A DNA stretch of 64,000 nucleotides from Anaerococcus nagyae (GTDB lineage: Bacteria; Bacillota; Clostridia; Tissierellales; Peptoniphilaceae), in the NCBI RefSeq assembly GCF_017874535.1, contig NZ_JAGGLS010000004.1, positions 1-64,000 on the forward strand, given 5' to 3'. Below are positions 16,592-23,947 of this stretch, in pieces (position 1 is the first letter of the stretch; every line of letters begins with the position of its first letter). The position numbers and the translations under genes are program-made. Under the pieces are notes generated by a model. The model was not told the origin of the DNA. It was given only the letters and a program-made list of their open reading frames with translations, and ran no database searches.

Positions 16592-17299
16592 ATGTTGAGA
16601 AATAAAATAAATTTAAAAAAATTGTTATTAGGACTTTCTTTAAGCTTTTTAATATTGCCTCAATCAATATCACATGCAAGTAAAAAAGAAACAAGTATTA
16701 GTCTAAATAATGGTGTAAACAAAATTTCACATGAGTCAAGGCTGTTATTAAAATCAAGAGCAGTTAAATATGAACAACTAGAAAAAGATCTAGATGAGTT
16801 TTATGATAAGGGATCTAGCAAGATTTCCTCAGATAATATGTTATATCTATTAAAGAAAAATGATTTTACAGCAGAGGAATTGGACACTGGTCTGGAAGGA
16901 ACAGGACTTTCTGGTCTTGGTAAGGACTTTAAAAAAGCAGAGAATACTTATGGAGTTAATGCTATACTCTTAATGGCTATGGCCAAGCATGAGACCGGCA
17001 ATGGAACAAGTGAACTTTTTTTAGAAAAGAACAATTTATTTGGTTTTAATGCAGTGGATTTAGATCCTTACAATCAAGCTACAGATTTTAAAACACCAGG
17101 AGATTCTATAGATACAGTGGCAAAACACTTAAAAGAAAAATATCTTTCCTCTAGGGGTGATTATTATAATGGTATATCGACAGATGCTATTGGAAAATCC
17201 TATGCAACAGATCCTGATTGGTCAAAAAAAGTTAACTGGATGATGATAGAAGTGTCAAATAATATGATAGATCAATTTAATCAAGAAGCAGGCAAGTAG
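16592..17299 (+). CDS. Secreted N-acetylglucosaminidase (GH73-like autolysin)
   Basis: A 235-residue peptidoglycan hydrolase. The N-terminus has a signal peptide: K-I-N-L-K-K, a hydrophobic core L-L-L-G-L-S-L-S-F-L-I-L, and a likely cleavage near S-H-A. The C-terminal part holds the glucosaminidase fold with the catalytic Glu in MAKHETGNG, N-N-L-F-G-F and V-A-K-H-L-K-E-K-Y. This matches the catalytic domain of LytD/AtlA-type enzymes without cell-wall-binding repeats. It is preceded by AAAAAGGA and a TATAAT at 16558-16563, and ends in its own terminator. It probably cuts glycan strands during growth or lysis. Confidence 0.85.
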   Translation: MLRNKINLKKLLLGLSLSFLILPQSISHASKKETSISLNNGVNKISHESRLLLKSRAVKYEQLEKDLDEFYDKGSSKISSDNMLYLLKKNDFTAEELDTGLEGTGLSGLGKDFKKAENTYGVNAILLMAMAKHETGNGTSELFLEKNNLFGFNAVDLDPYNQATDFKTPGDSIDTVAKHLKEKYLSSRGDYYNGISTDAIGKSYATDPDWSKKVNWMMIEVSNNMIDQFNQEAGK

Positions 17300-17310
17300 C
17301 CTGTTTTTTT
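17287..17310 (+). terminator. Rho-independent terminator
   Basis: CAGGC pairs with GCCTG around a short loop that contains the gene's TAG stop, followed by T7. Confidence 0.85.
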
Positions 17311-17351
17311 GTAAAAACTTTATTTAATATATAATAACTTCGAGGTGATTT

Positions 17352-19022
17352 ATGGATACTAAAGTATATTTAAAAGGAAAATCAAAAAATGCTTATGAAT
17401 TTTTTGGAGCTCATAAAAAGGACATTGGATATATATTTAGACTTTTTGCTCCAAATGCAAGTAAGGTTGAAATAATTGGAGATTTTAATGATTGGCAAGA
17501 ACAGTCGCTAAGAAAATACCCTACAGGAGTTTTTTCCCTTACTATAAAAAATGCAAAAGCAAATGATAGATACAAATATGTGGTTTATGATTCTAATGGT
17601 AATACTGTTAAAAAATTAGATCCATTTTCTAGATCAATACTAGTAGATGAAAATTGTAGCTTAGTTAGTGATGATACTTATGAATTTGAAAATAATAAGG
17701 TAAATAAAGATGCACTTAATATATACCAAGTACACTTAGGATTATTACTAAAAGATAAGAGTAAATCTATTAAAGAGCATTATGAAGATTTAATTTATCA
17801 TGCTAAAGACAACAACTTCACCCATATATCATTAATGCCCATTACAGAATATAAGAATTATAAATCTATGGGCTATTCGAGCATAGGATTATTTGCCTTA
17901 AGTGATCGCTATGGAAACATAAATATTTTTAAAGAATTTATAGACAAGTGCCATCAAGAAAATATTGGATTAATTTTAGAACTTGATTTAGGCGAATTTG
18001 ATCCTGATCCTTATTATTTAGCTGATTTTGATTCTACTAGATTATATGATTACGATTATAATGACATTAGATATAATTACTATGGATCTATGAACTTTGA
18101 TTTGTCAAAAAATGCTAGTAAATCTTATTTATTGTCGGTGGTAAATTATTGGATCAAAGAATTTAATATTGATGGTATATGTATTTCTAATATAGAGAAT
18201 ATAATTTACTGGCAAGGTGATAAAAATAGAGGAGTAAATTCTGCAGGTGAGATTTTATTAAGGGAAATTATTGAACTTATAAGAAGTAAAAAAAGCTTAT
18301 CTATAGCAAGTTACAATGGTATATATGATCTAGATTTTGATTTTGACTATATCTTTGATAATTCTATGAGAAGTCTTATAAGAATTTTCCAAAAGAAACC
18401 ATATGACAGAAATAATTATAAAAGTGATATATATAAGTTAATTAATAAAAATAATTCTGATAGAATCTTAGGTTTTTCATATATTGATTCCTATTTAGAA
18501 GAAGCTAGTCTAGCCATGAAAATGCACGGTGATATGCATAAATTTGACCAATTAAAGAGCTTATTAACCTTAATATATACACTTAATTCTAGAAAAATGA
18601 TTTTTATGGGAGATGAGTTTGCTGATTTAAGAACATTTTCTATTTACAATTCTCTTAACTTCAAAAAATTAGATAAGGGTCAGGAATATTTTAATAAATT
18701 CTTTAAAGATTTAACTAGGACTTATATAAATAATGAAGCTCTATCCAATAAAAGTTCTATTACACAGATTCTTGATATAGGCGGCTATAGTATTTATGCT
18801 TATATTAGAGAATTTAATGATAAGAGAATGCTTATAATTGTAAATTTAACTGATGTAGAATATTTTATAGTGAGTCCTTATAATTTAGTAGAATTAATTA
18901 ATAGTCATAATTTAAATTATGGGGAAAGTGGAAATATAAATGGTAGTATTGAAAAAAATGAGAAAATACGAATAGAAGCTTATGGAGCAGTGATATTCCA
19001 AATTAAAAAGAAGCTGTTGTAA
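17352..19022 (+). CDS. GlgB-like GH13 protein lacking catalytic acids
   Basis: A 556-residue homologue of glycogen branching enzyme: an N-terminal CBM48-like domain (F-R-L-F-A-P-N-A-S-K-V-E), then a GH13 barrel (Y-Q-V-H-L-G, M-G-Y-S-S-I-G-L-F-A-L-S-D-R-Y-G) and the late block F-M-G-D-E-F. The GlgB nucleophile motif D-G-x-R-x-D-A-V reads D-G-I-C-I-S-N-I, so the Asp is Ser279. The acid/base block A-E-E-S reads A-S-Y-N (Glu to Ser320). S-H-D-E reads S-Y-I-D (Asp to Ile378). All three catalytic acids are therefore gone, yet the frame is intact. It is shorter than GlgB (about 630 residues). A glucan-binding or regulatory role is inferred; it should not be annotated as active GlgB. Confidence 0.75.
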   Translation: MDTKVYLKGKSKNAYEFFGAHKKDIGYIFRLFAPNASKVEIIGDFNDWQEQSLRKYPTGVFSLTIKNAKANDRYKYVVYDSNGNTVKKLDPFSRSILVDENCSLVSDDTYEFENNKVNKDALNIYQVHLGLLLKDKSKSIKEHYEDLIYHAKDNNFTHISLMPITEYKNYKSMGYSSIGLFALSDRYGNINIFKEFIDKCHQENIGLILELDLGEFDPDPYYLADFDSTRLYDYDYNDIRYNYYGSMNFDLSKNASKSYLLSVVNYWIKEFNIDGICISNIENIIYWQGDKNRGVNSAGEILLREIIELIRSKKSLSIASYNGIYDLDFDFDYIFDNSMRSLIRIFQKKPYDRNNYKSDIYKLINKNNSDRILGFSYIDSYLEEASLAMKMHGDMHKFDQLKSLLTLIYTLNSRKMIFMGDEFADLRTFSIYNSLNFKKLDKGQEYFNKFFKDLTRTYINNEALSNKSSITQILDIGGYSIYAYIREFNDKRMLIIVNLTDVEYFIVSPYNLVELINSHNLNYGESGNINGSIEKNEKIRIEAYGAVIFQIKKKLL

Positions 19023-19160
19023 ATAGATAAATCGTTCCAAAATCACTCGAGCACCTTCACAAAAAGGTTGACTTTCATGAGTCGGCGTGCCCAAACTTTC
19101 TGGTAGTGCATCTAATGATGGAACGATAGATATCTATTAATTGCAACAGCTTCTTTTATT
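19005..19160. ncRNA. Long-stem structured element between convergent genes
   Basis: Bases 19010-19039 pair with 19119-19153 in a nearly continuous stem of about 27 bp with few interruptions. The blocks are GAAGCTGTTG / CAACAGCTTC, TAGATA / TATCTA and TCGTTCCA / TGGAACGA. The 79-nt loop holds smaller hairpins (ACCTT/AAGGT, GACT/AGTC). T-rich tracts follow the stem on both strands (19154-19160 on plus, 19009-19005 on minus), so it can terminate both transcripts. The left arm includes the end of the GlgB-like gene. The loop is far too large and structured for a simple terminator. I do not match it to a known RNA family; a new ncRNA or a small mobile-repeat insertion is possible. Confidence 0.5.
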
Positions 19161-19180
19161 TTATATATAAATGTTTAAAG

Positions 19181-19645
19181 TTATTTTTCTATTAAATCAT
19201 ATTTTATTTCTAAATTATGGGCTATATTTGTAAATCTTTCTAGGACAACTTTTCTAGGAATAATACCTAAAAAGTATCCATTTTTATGAGTCACACATAC
19301 GAAGTTATTATTTATCAATAATCTAAGGACATCCTCAAGATTATAATTATCAAATAAAATAGGAACCATTTGATTCATTACTTGAGATACTGTAAGCTCT
19401 GATAATTTTTCTTCATCAAAAATTGATAAACCATATGGACTAGTAACTATATTAGAAATAGAGATTAATCCTCGAACTCTATCATCTTTATCTAATACAG
19501 GTATAGTTTGATAGCCAGAGGAAGATAGAACAAGGATAGCATGAACCAAGGAATCATCTTCTCTAACAATAGCAACATCGCTTGCTGGTATCATAATATT
19601 TTCTGTAGGTTCTTTAAACATTTCTTCTATATTTTTACCTATCAT
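19181..19645 (-). CDS. cbpB: CBS-domain c-di-AMP receptor, DarB/CbpB (YkuL) type
   Basis: A 154-residue protein of two CBS domains. T-I-P-V-L-D-K-D-D-R-V-R-G-L-I-S and N-N-N-F-V-C-V closely follow Bacillus YkuL/DarB, as does the end R-K-V-V-L-E. DarB/CbpB binds c-di-AMP and, in its absence, stimulates the (p)ppGpp synthetase Rel and pyruvate carboxylase. ATG at 19643-19645 with AAGGAG six bases upstream is the start; upstream in-frame Met codons lie in the SRP terminator region and are rejected. It sits downstream of the SRP RNA terminator on the same strand. Confidence 0.85.
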   Translation of the reverse strand: MIGKNIEEMFKEPTENIMIPASDVAIVREDDSLVHAILVLSSSGYQTIPVLDKDDRVRGLISISNIVTSPYGLSIFDEEKLSELTVSQVMNQMVPILFDNYNLEDVLRLLINNNFVCVTHKNGYFLGIIPRKVVLERFTNIAHNLEIKYDLIEK

Positions 19646-19663
19646 TTTTTGCTCCTTATATAA

Positions 19664-19691
19664 ATTATAAACTAAAAAAAACATAAGTAAA
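19664..19691 (-). promoter_or_regulatory. Probable promoter of the CBS gene
   Basis: On the minus strand, a perfect TATAAT (19664-19669) lies about 18 bp before the RBS. A weak TTTACT (19686-19691) is 16 bp upstream of it. Confidence 0.45.
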
Positions 19692-19725
19692 GAAAAAAAT
19701 ACCCCTGAGTACTGACTCAGAGGTA
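19692..19725 (-). terminator. Terminator of the tRNA-Ser/SRP RNA transcript
   Basis: On the minus strand, TACCTCTGAG pairs with CTCAGGGGTA (19700-19725) and is followed by a run of seven T. It lies just beyond the 3' end of SRP RNA. Confidence 0.85.
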
Positions 19726-19732
19726 AGATATG

Positions 19733-19999
19733 TAAGCACACCCAGTTTTGAAATAAATCCTAGTTAGAGTTTCTAAAAAAGTCTAGCTCGTGATAGGTGA
19801 CCTTACGGCACACAGAAAGATCTGCTTAATGCTGCTACGTTCCCGTCCTGACATGGTTCACAGTTTCCTGTTGCGTAAGACCCATCAGTCAACACTATCT
19901 TTAGTAGGCTTATAAATAGAAAATATCCCTCGGCTGGGAATTAAACCCTGCTACAGCGGATTGCAGGTTACAAGGCACCGCTAGTTCCCCGTCTAGTGC
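19733..19999 (-). ncRNA. ffs: Signal recognition particle RNA, large (Alu-containing) type
   Basis: On the minus strand the S-domain tip reads GTGAACCATGTCAGGACGGG then AACGTAGCAGCATTAAGC, the Ffh-binding loop. Upstream, the Alu-like 5' domain shows GGGGAACTAGCGGTGCC, GCAATCCGC and AGCAGGGTTTAATTCCC, as in the Bacillus 6S-type scRNA. GCAC at the 5' end can pair with GTGTGC at the 3' end. Total length is about 265 nt. Exact ends are approximate. It begins right after tRNA-Ser, implying one primary transcript processed by tRNA nucleases. Confidence 0.92.
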
Positions 20000-20000
20000 A

Positions 20001-20091
20001 TGGCGGAGAGCATGGGATTTGAACCCATGATACACGAAAAATGTATACACGATTTCCAATCGTGCTCCTTCAACCGCTCGGACAGCTCTCC
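20001..20091 (-). tRNA. tRNA-Ser (GGA)
   Basis: On the minus strand the acceptor arms are GGAGAGC and GCTCTCC with discriminator G and encoded CCA. The anticodon loop TTGGAAA gives GGA. A long variable arm (TATACATTTTTCGTGTA) and the T-arm GGTTCAAATCC are class II features of tRNA-Ser. Confidence 0.96.
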
Positions 20092-20109
20092 ATGCGATTA
20101 ACATTTATA

Positions 20110-20137
20110 ATTATACGACTAATTAAAAAAAATGCAA
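20110..20137 (-). promoter_or_regulatory. Promoter for tRNA-Ser and SRP RNA
   Basis: On the minus strand, TTGCAT (20132-20137) and TATAAT (20110-20115) have a 16-bp spacer and lie about 19 bp before the tRNA 5' end. Confidence 0.7.
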
Positions 20138-20167
20138 AATTTTGAAGAAAAAATTTTGGACTTCTTA

Positions 20168-20176
20168 TGGTATAAT
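20168..20176 (+). promoter_or_regulatory. Extended -10 promoter of dnaX
   Basis: TGGTATAAT puts the transcription start near 20183. This rules out the in-frame ATG at 20182 as the dnaX start. Confidence 0.6.
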
Positions 20177-20196
20177 AACTTATGGAAAGGAAGATT

Positions 20197-21909
20197 ATGG
20201 CAAAAGCTTTATATAGAGAATATAGACCCAAGACTTTTGATGAGGTCTTAGGTCAGGATAGGGTCACCGATGTTCTAAGAAATCAGGTTAAGACTGGTAA
20301 GATCAGTCACGCATATATATTTTCAGGTGAAAGAGGTACTGGTAAAACATCTTGTGCTAAGATATTTGCTAAGGCTATAAATTGCAAAAATCCTATTAAT
20401 GGCTCACCTTGTTTAGAATGTGAAAATTGTAAGGCTATTGAAGATGAAACTACTATTGATGTAGTGGAGATGGATGCTGCTAGCAACCGTAGGATAGATG
20501 ATATAAGAAATCTAAAAGATAATGTTATTTATCCACCTAATAAATTAAAATATAAGGTTTATATCATAGATGAAGCTCATATGATAACTCGTGAAGCCTT
20601 CAATGCACTTCTTAAAATTATGGAAGAGCCACCAAGTCACTTGATATTTATCCTTGCTACAACAGAGATTGATAAGGTTCCTAAAACTATTTTATCAAGA
20701 GTTCAAAAGTTTGAGTTTAGTAAGATTAGTGATAGGCAAATAAAAGAGCAGATAGATAAGGTTCTTTCTGATAGAAATATATCAATTGAAAATGAAGCTA
20801 TTGAATTAATTATAAAAAAGGCGAATGGAGCTATGCGTGATGCTTTAAGTATCCTGGACCAAGTAGTTTCGTTTGGAACTGACTCTTACAGCTTAGCTGA
20901 AGTTGAGAATATATTGGGCGTGGTAGATTTTTATGAAGTTGACAAGCTTACTCAGTCAATAATTACAAAAGACTCGAAGAAATCTCTGGAAAGTTTATTT
21001 AACTTAAGGAATAATAATAAGCCCAATAAGGACATACTCGATGCCCTCATTTCTTATTTTAATGATATAATGATTTTTAAATTAACTAATGATGACTCTT
21101 ATTTTGATAATGAGGATTATATAGATTTTATCAAAAAAAGAGCGAGTGAAATTAGTGATTTAGAAATAAGTGATTATCTTGATATACTAATAGAGTATTC
21201 AAATAAAATGAAATTGACTGAAAATACTGATGTTCTTACTGAAGTATGCTTACTAAGACTTATAAATCTTAAAAATATAAATAATATAGAATCAAGAATT
21301 GAATACTTAGAAAAAAACTCTGGTGAAAATGTAGTAGATCTAGTAAATTCTATTCTAGATAAGAAACTGGTAAATATAAGTAGTATTTCTAATCAAAATT
21401 TTAAGGCAGAAGATAGTTATTATCATAGTAAGGAAATTAATAGTCAAAAAGATCTAACCAAAGTGCAAGATAAAGATGTTACTTTAAAAGAATCCAGTAA
21501 AGAAAATAAAAAAGAAAAAGAGAATACTTCACAAAACTCTGAAGCTTCGCTAAATGCTAATCAAGAAGAAGAGATAAAATCTATGCTTATAAAGACAGCT
21601 GGTGGAGTATTAAATGGATTGTTTGCAGAAGAAGGATTTAACTATAGAATCATTAATAAAGACTTCATTATTTATGTCAAAGATGAATTTTATAAGATAT
21701 TTATAGAAACGAAGCTTGGAAATATTGAAAATAATCTAAGAAGTATTTTAAGGGCAAATTATAATTTATATGTTGATTCATATGATAATATGGACAATAA
21801 TATAGATAAAGACGAAACGATAAAAGAAGCAGAAGAAAATAAGAATCCCAAAGTAGATGAGACTGATAAGCTTAGAGAAATCTTTGGCGATGAATTAATT
21901 ATAGAATAG
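20197..21909 (+). CDS. dnaX: DNA polymerase III subunit gamma/tau
   Basis: A 570-residue clamp-loader ATPase. It starts MAKALYREYRPKTF. Walker A is GERGTGKTS, zinc Cys lie in CLECENC (with an earlier Cys), Walker B is YIIDEAHM, and the SRC-like sensor is I-L-S-R-V-Q-K-F. The C-terminal third is a charged linker followed by a short tau-like domain. I chose ATG 20197 with AAAGGAAG upstream, not the ATG at 20182 that falls at the predicted transcription start. The order dnaX-ebfC-recR is the classic conserved cluster. Confidence 0.96.
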   Translation: MAKALYREYRPKTFDEVLGQDRVTDVLRNQVKTGKISHAYIFSGERGTGKTSCAKIFAKAINCKNPINGSPCLECENCKAIEDETTIDVVEMDAASNRRIDDIRNLKDNVIYPPNKLKYKVYIIDEAHMITREAFNALLKIMEEPPSHLIFILATTEIDKVPKTILSRVQKFEFSKISDRQIKEQIDKVLSDRNISIENEAIELIIKKANGAMRDALSILDQVVSFGTDSYSLAEVENILGVVDFYEVDKLTQSIITKDSKKSLESLFNLRNNNKPNKDILDALISYFNDIMIFKLTNDDSYFDNEDYIDFIKKRASEISDLEISDYLDILIEYSNKMKLTENTDVLTEVCLLRLINLKNINNIESRIEYLEKNSGENVVDLVNSILDKKLVNISSISNQNFKAEDSYYHSKEINSQKDLTKVQDKDVTLKESSKENKKEKENTSQNSEASLNANQEEEIKSMLIKTAGGVLNGLFAEEGFNYRIINKDFIIYVKDEFYKIFIETKLGNIENNLRSILRANYNLYVDSYDNMDNNIDKDETIKEAEENKNPKVDETDKLREIFGDELIIE

Positions 21910-21918
21910 GAGAATAAA

Positions 21919-22257
21919 ATGGCAAAAGGCGGATTCCGTGGTGGACAACCAAACATGAATAATATGATGAAACAAATGAGAAAAATGCAAGAAGAAATGG
22001 AAAAAACTCAAGCAGATATAGAAGAAAGAGAATTTGAATCAACATCAGGTGGTGGAGTAGTAAAAGCTACAGTAAATGGGAAAAGAGAAGTAGTTTCTCT
22101 AAAAATTGACCCAGATGTAATTGACCCAGAAGATAGTGAAATGCTTGAGGACTTAGTTATTGCAGCAGTTAATGATGCAATGAAAAAGGCTGATGAATAT
22201 TCAAGTGAATCTATGGGTAAACTTACAGGTGGACTAAATATCCCTGGACTTATGTAA
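21919..22257 (+). CDS. YbaB/EbfC nucleoid-associated protein
   Basis: A 112-residue DNA-binding protein with an N-terminal Met-rich helix (M-M-K-Q-M-R-K-M-Q-E-E-M) and the core G-G-G-V-V-K-A-T-V-N-G, then L-K-I-D-P-D-V-I-D-P-E-D. It sits between dnaX and recR, its standard position, and its stop overlaps the recR start by one base. It acts as a homodimer that bends or bridges DNA. Confidence 0.94.
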   Translation: MAKGGFRGGQPNMNNMMKQMRKMQEEMEKTQADIEEREFESTSGGGVVKATVNGKREVVSLKIDPDVIDPEDSEMLEDLVIAAVNDAMKKADEYSSESMGKLTGGLNIPGLM

Positions 22258-22862
22258 TGGCAGTCTTTCCAGAAAGTTTAGATAATTTAATAGAAGAATT
22301 TCAAAAGTTACCAACTATAGGACGCAAGTCAGCAGAGCGCTTAGCAATGAATATTGTTGAGCGCAATGAAAATGATATAGAAGAATTTTCCAAGGCGCTT
22401 TTAGAAGTAAAGGAAAAAATTCATAAATGTGAAATATGTGGCAACCTCACTGAAAATGATATTTGTAGTGTTTGCAAGGATATTACTAGACAAGAAGATT
22501 ATATATGTGTAGTAGAAGATGTAAAAGATCTGATAGCCATTGAGAAATCTGGCGCTTTTCATGGAAAATATCATGTTCTTGGGGGCCTTATATCCCCATC
22601 AGATAATATTGGTCCAGAAGAATTAAATATAGATAAGCTAATAAAAAGGATAGATGATGAAGGAATTAATGAAATTATGTTAGCTATATCATCTACAATA
22701 GAAGGTGAGACAACCACCTTATTTTTATCAAATTTATTGGCTGATAAGGATGTAAGGATTAGTAAGATAGCTCAAGGCATACCAGTTGGATCAAACTTAG
22801 AGTATTTTGACCAATTAACCTTAGAACGAGCTATAGAAGATAGGAGAGAAGTGCTTGAATAA
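22257..22862 (+). CDS. recR: Recombination mediator RecR
   Basis: A 201-residue protein that loads RecA with RecO/RecF. It has the N-terminal helix-hairpin-helix (L-P-T-I-G-R-K-S-A-E-R-L-A), a Cys4 zinc finger (CEICGN and CSVC), and the Toprim region with V-V-E-D-V-K-D and G-E-T-T-T-L-F-L. Start is the ATG of TAATG. Confidence 0.96.
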   Translation: MAVFPESLDNLIEEFQKLPTIGRKSAERLAMNIVERNENDIEEFSKALLEVKEKIHKCEICGNLTENDICSVCKDITRQEDYICVVEDVKDLIAIEKSGAFHGKYHVLGGLISPSDNIGPEELNIDKLIKRIDDEGINEIMLAISSTIEGETTTLFLSNLLADKDVRISKIAQGIPVGSNLEYFDQLTLERAIEDRREVLE

Positions 22863-23814
22863 AAAAATTATTTTAACTTTGGCATTGCTATTAGTATTTA
22901 CTTCTTGTTCAAAGGGAAAAAGTCAAGAAGCAATAGATCCCAATCCTATTGAAGTTAGCGAAGAAAATCCTAAGTCAGATAAAATTGATATAAATCCTAC
23001 AAGCTTTACTTCAAGACTAATTTTAGATAATATGGATAATAAAAATTTTAATATAAGGACTTCTAAAGATTCCAACTATATAGATGATATAGAAAAAGGA
23101 AATTTTGATATAGCAATAGTTCCTGGTTATTTGGGGCCATATTTTTATAATCATACAAATCAAAATATTAAGATAGCTGCAATAAGTTCTATAGATAATA
23201 TAAAATTAGTCAGTGATAGTGTAATTAATGATCAAAATGATTTAAAGAAGAAAAATTTGTATATAGCAGATCCTGTAGGGAATTTATCTAATGTGGTAGA
23301 TAAAAAAGTAGGTCCATTAAATTTATTTTTAAAATTAAATATAGAATATTATAAAGATATGAATGATATAGTTAAAAAACTAGATGAATCTCATAATTTT
23401 TTAACTATTATGAAAGATCCGTATTATCAAAAATTAGAAGGTAATGATTATTATACATCAGATTTATCTAATTGGATTCCTATAGCTCAAGGTGAATTTG
23501 TAAGTGAAATTATTATCGTAAATAAGGACTACCTAAAATACAATAAAGAAGTTTTTAATCAGTTTTTACAATCTTACAAAGAAGTATCAAATAAACTAAA
23601 AGAAGATCCTGTAGCAAGTGATGAGATATTAAATATGTATAATTTAACAGATAGAGAAGCTAAAGAAGCGATTAATGATCAAAGTCTAACTTTTATAGAG
23701 GGCGATACAATGAAAGGTACCTATCAAGTTTTCCTTGATAGATTGAAAAATTTAGATACTTCATTATTAGGAGATATTATACCAGATGATGACTTTTATT
23801 ATATGAGTGAATAA
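22855..23814 (+). CDS. Substrate-binding lipoprotein, NMT1/SsuA-like
   Basis: A 319-residue lipoprotein with signal sequence K-K-I-I-L-T-L-A-L-L-L-V-F-T-S-C and lipidation Cys at residue 18. The mature part looks like a periplasmic-binding-protein type 2 fold: I-A-I-V-P-G-Y-L-G-P, L-Y-I-A-D-P-V-G, and an E-I-I-I-V-N-K-D-Y strand. This resembles nitrate/sulfonate/thiamine-precursor binding proteins. The start is TTG overlapping the recR stop, with AGGAGAG upstream. No permease or ATPase adjoins it, so its transporter is elsewhere or it acts as a solo sensor. Family call by fold impression. Confidence 0.65.
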   Translation: MNKKIILTLALLLVFTSCSKGKSQEAIDPNPIEVSEENPKSDKIDINPTSFTSRLILDNMDNKNFNIRTSKDSNYIDDIEKGNFDIAIVPGYLGPYFYNHTNQNIKIAAISSIDNIKLVSDSVINDQNDLKKKNLYIADPVGNLSNVVDKKVGPLNLFLKLNIEYYKDMNDIVKKLDESHNFLTIMKDPYYQKLEGNDYYTSDLSNWIPIAQGEFVSEIIIVNKDYLKYNKEVFNQFLQSYKEVSNKLKEDPVASDEILNMYNLTDREAKEAINDQSLTFIEGDTMKGTYQVFLDRLKNLDTSLLGDIIPDDDFYYMSE

Positions 23815-23835
23815 GCAAAGATAAATTATTATTGT

Positions 23836-23866
23836 AAGAACCATTTAATTGATGGTTCTTTTTTTA
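23836..23866 (+). terminator. Rho-independent terminator
   Basis: AAGAACCAT and ATGGTTCTT form a perfect 9-bp stem with a 7-base loop and a T tract. It ends the dnaX-ebfC-recR-lipoprotein operon. Confidence 0.92.
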
Positions 23867-23947
23867 TTTACTGGTTTAATATACAATATATATTGATTTT
23901 ATTAAAACTAAAAAACTGAAGGAATTAAGGATTATAAATTAATTAGT

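Noticed and set aside
18912-19094. Minus-strand open frame through the long-stem element
   Set aside because: It crosses the hairpin arms and the end of the GlgB-like gene with no RBS or motif.
19005-19160. Known riboswitch or RNase P identity for the long-stem element
   Set aside because: I compared it from memory with RNase P, tmRNA, SRP, T-box, TPP, SAM, lysine, M-box, ydaO and glmS signatures and saw no diagnostic match.
19646-19741. N-terminal extension of the CBS protein with a hydrophobic segment
   Set aside because: It would be translated from the SRP terminator and promoter region. The ATG at 19643-19645 has a perfect AAGGAG and matches YkuL/DarB length.
19910-20104. Minus-strand open frame of about 64 codons
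   Set aside because: It lies wholly across tRNA-Ser and the SRP RNA 5' domain, so it is a structural RNA shadow.
20182-20196. Upstream ATG for dnaX
   Set aside because: It coincides with the predicted transcription start from the TGGTATAAT promoter and has no RBS; MAKALYREYRPKTF is the conserved start.
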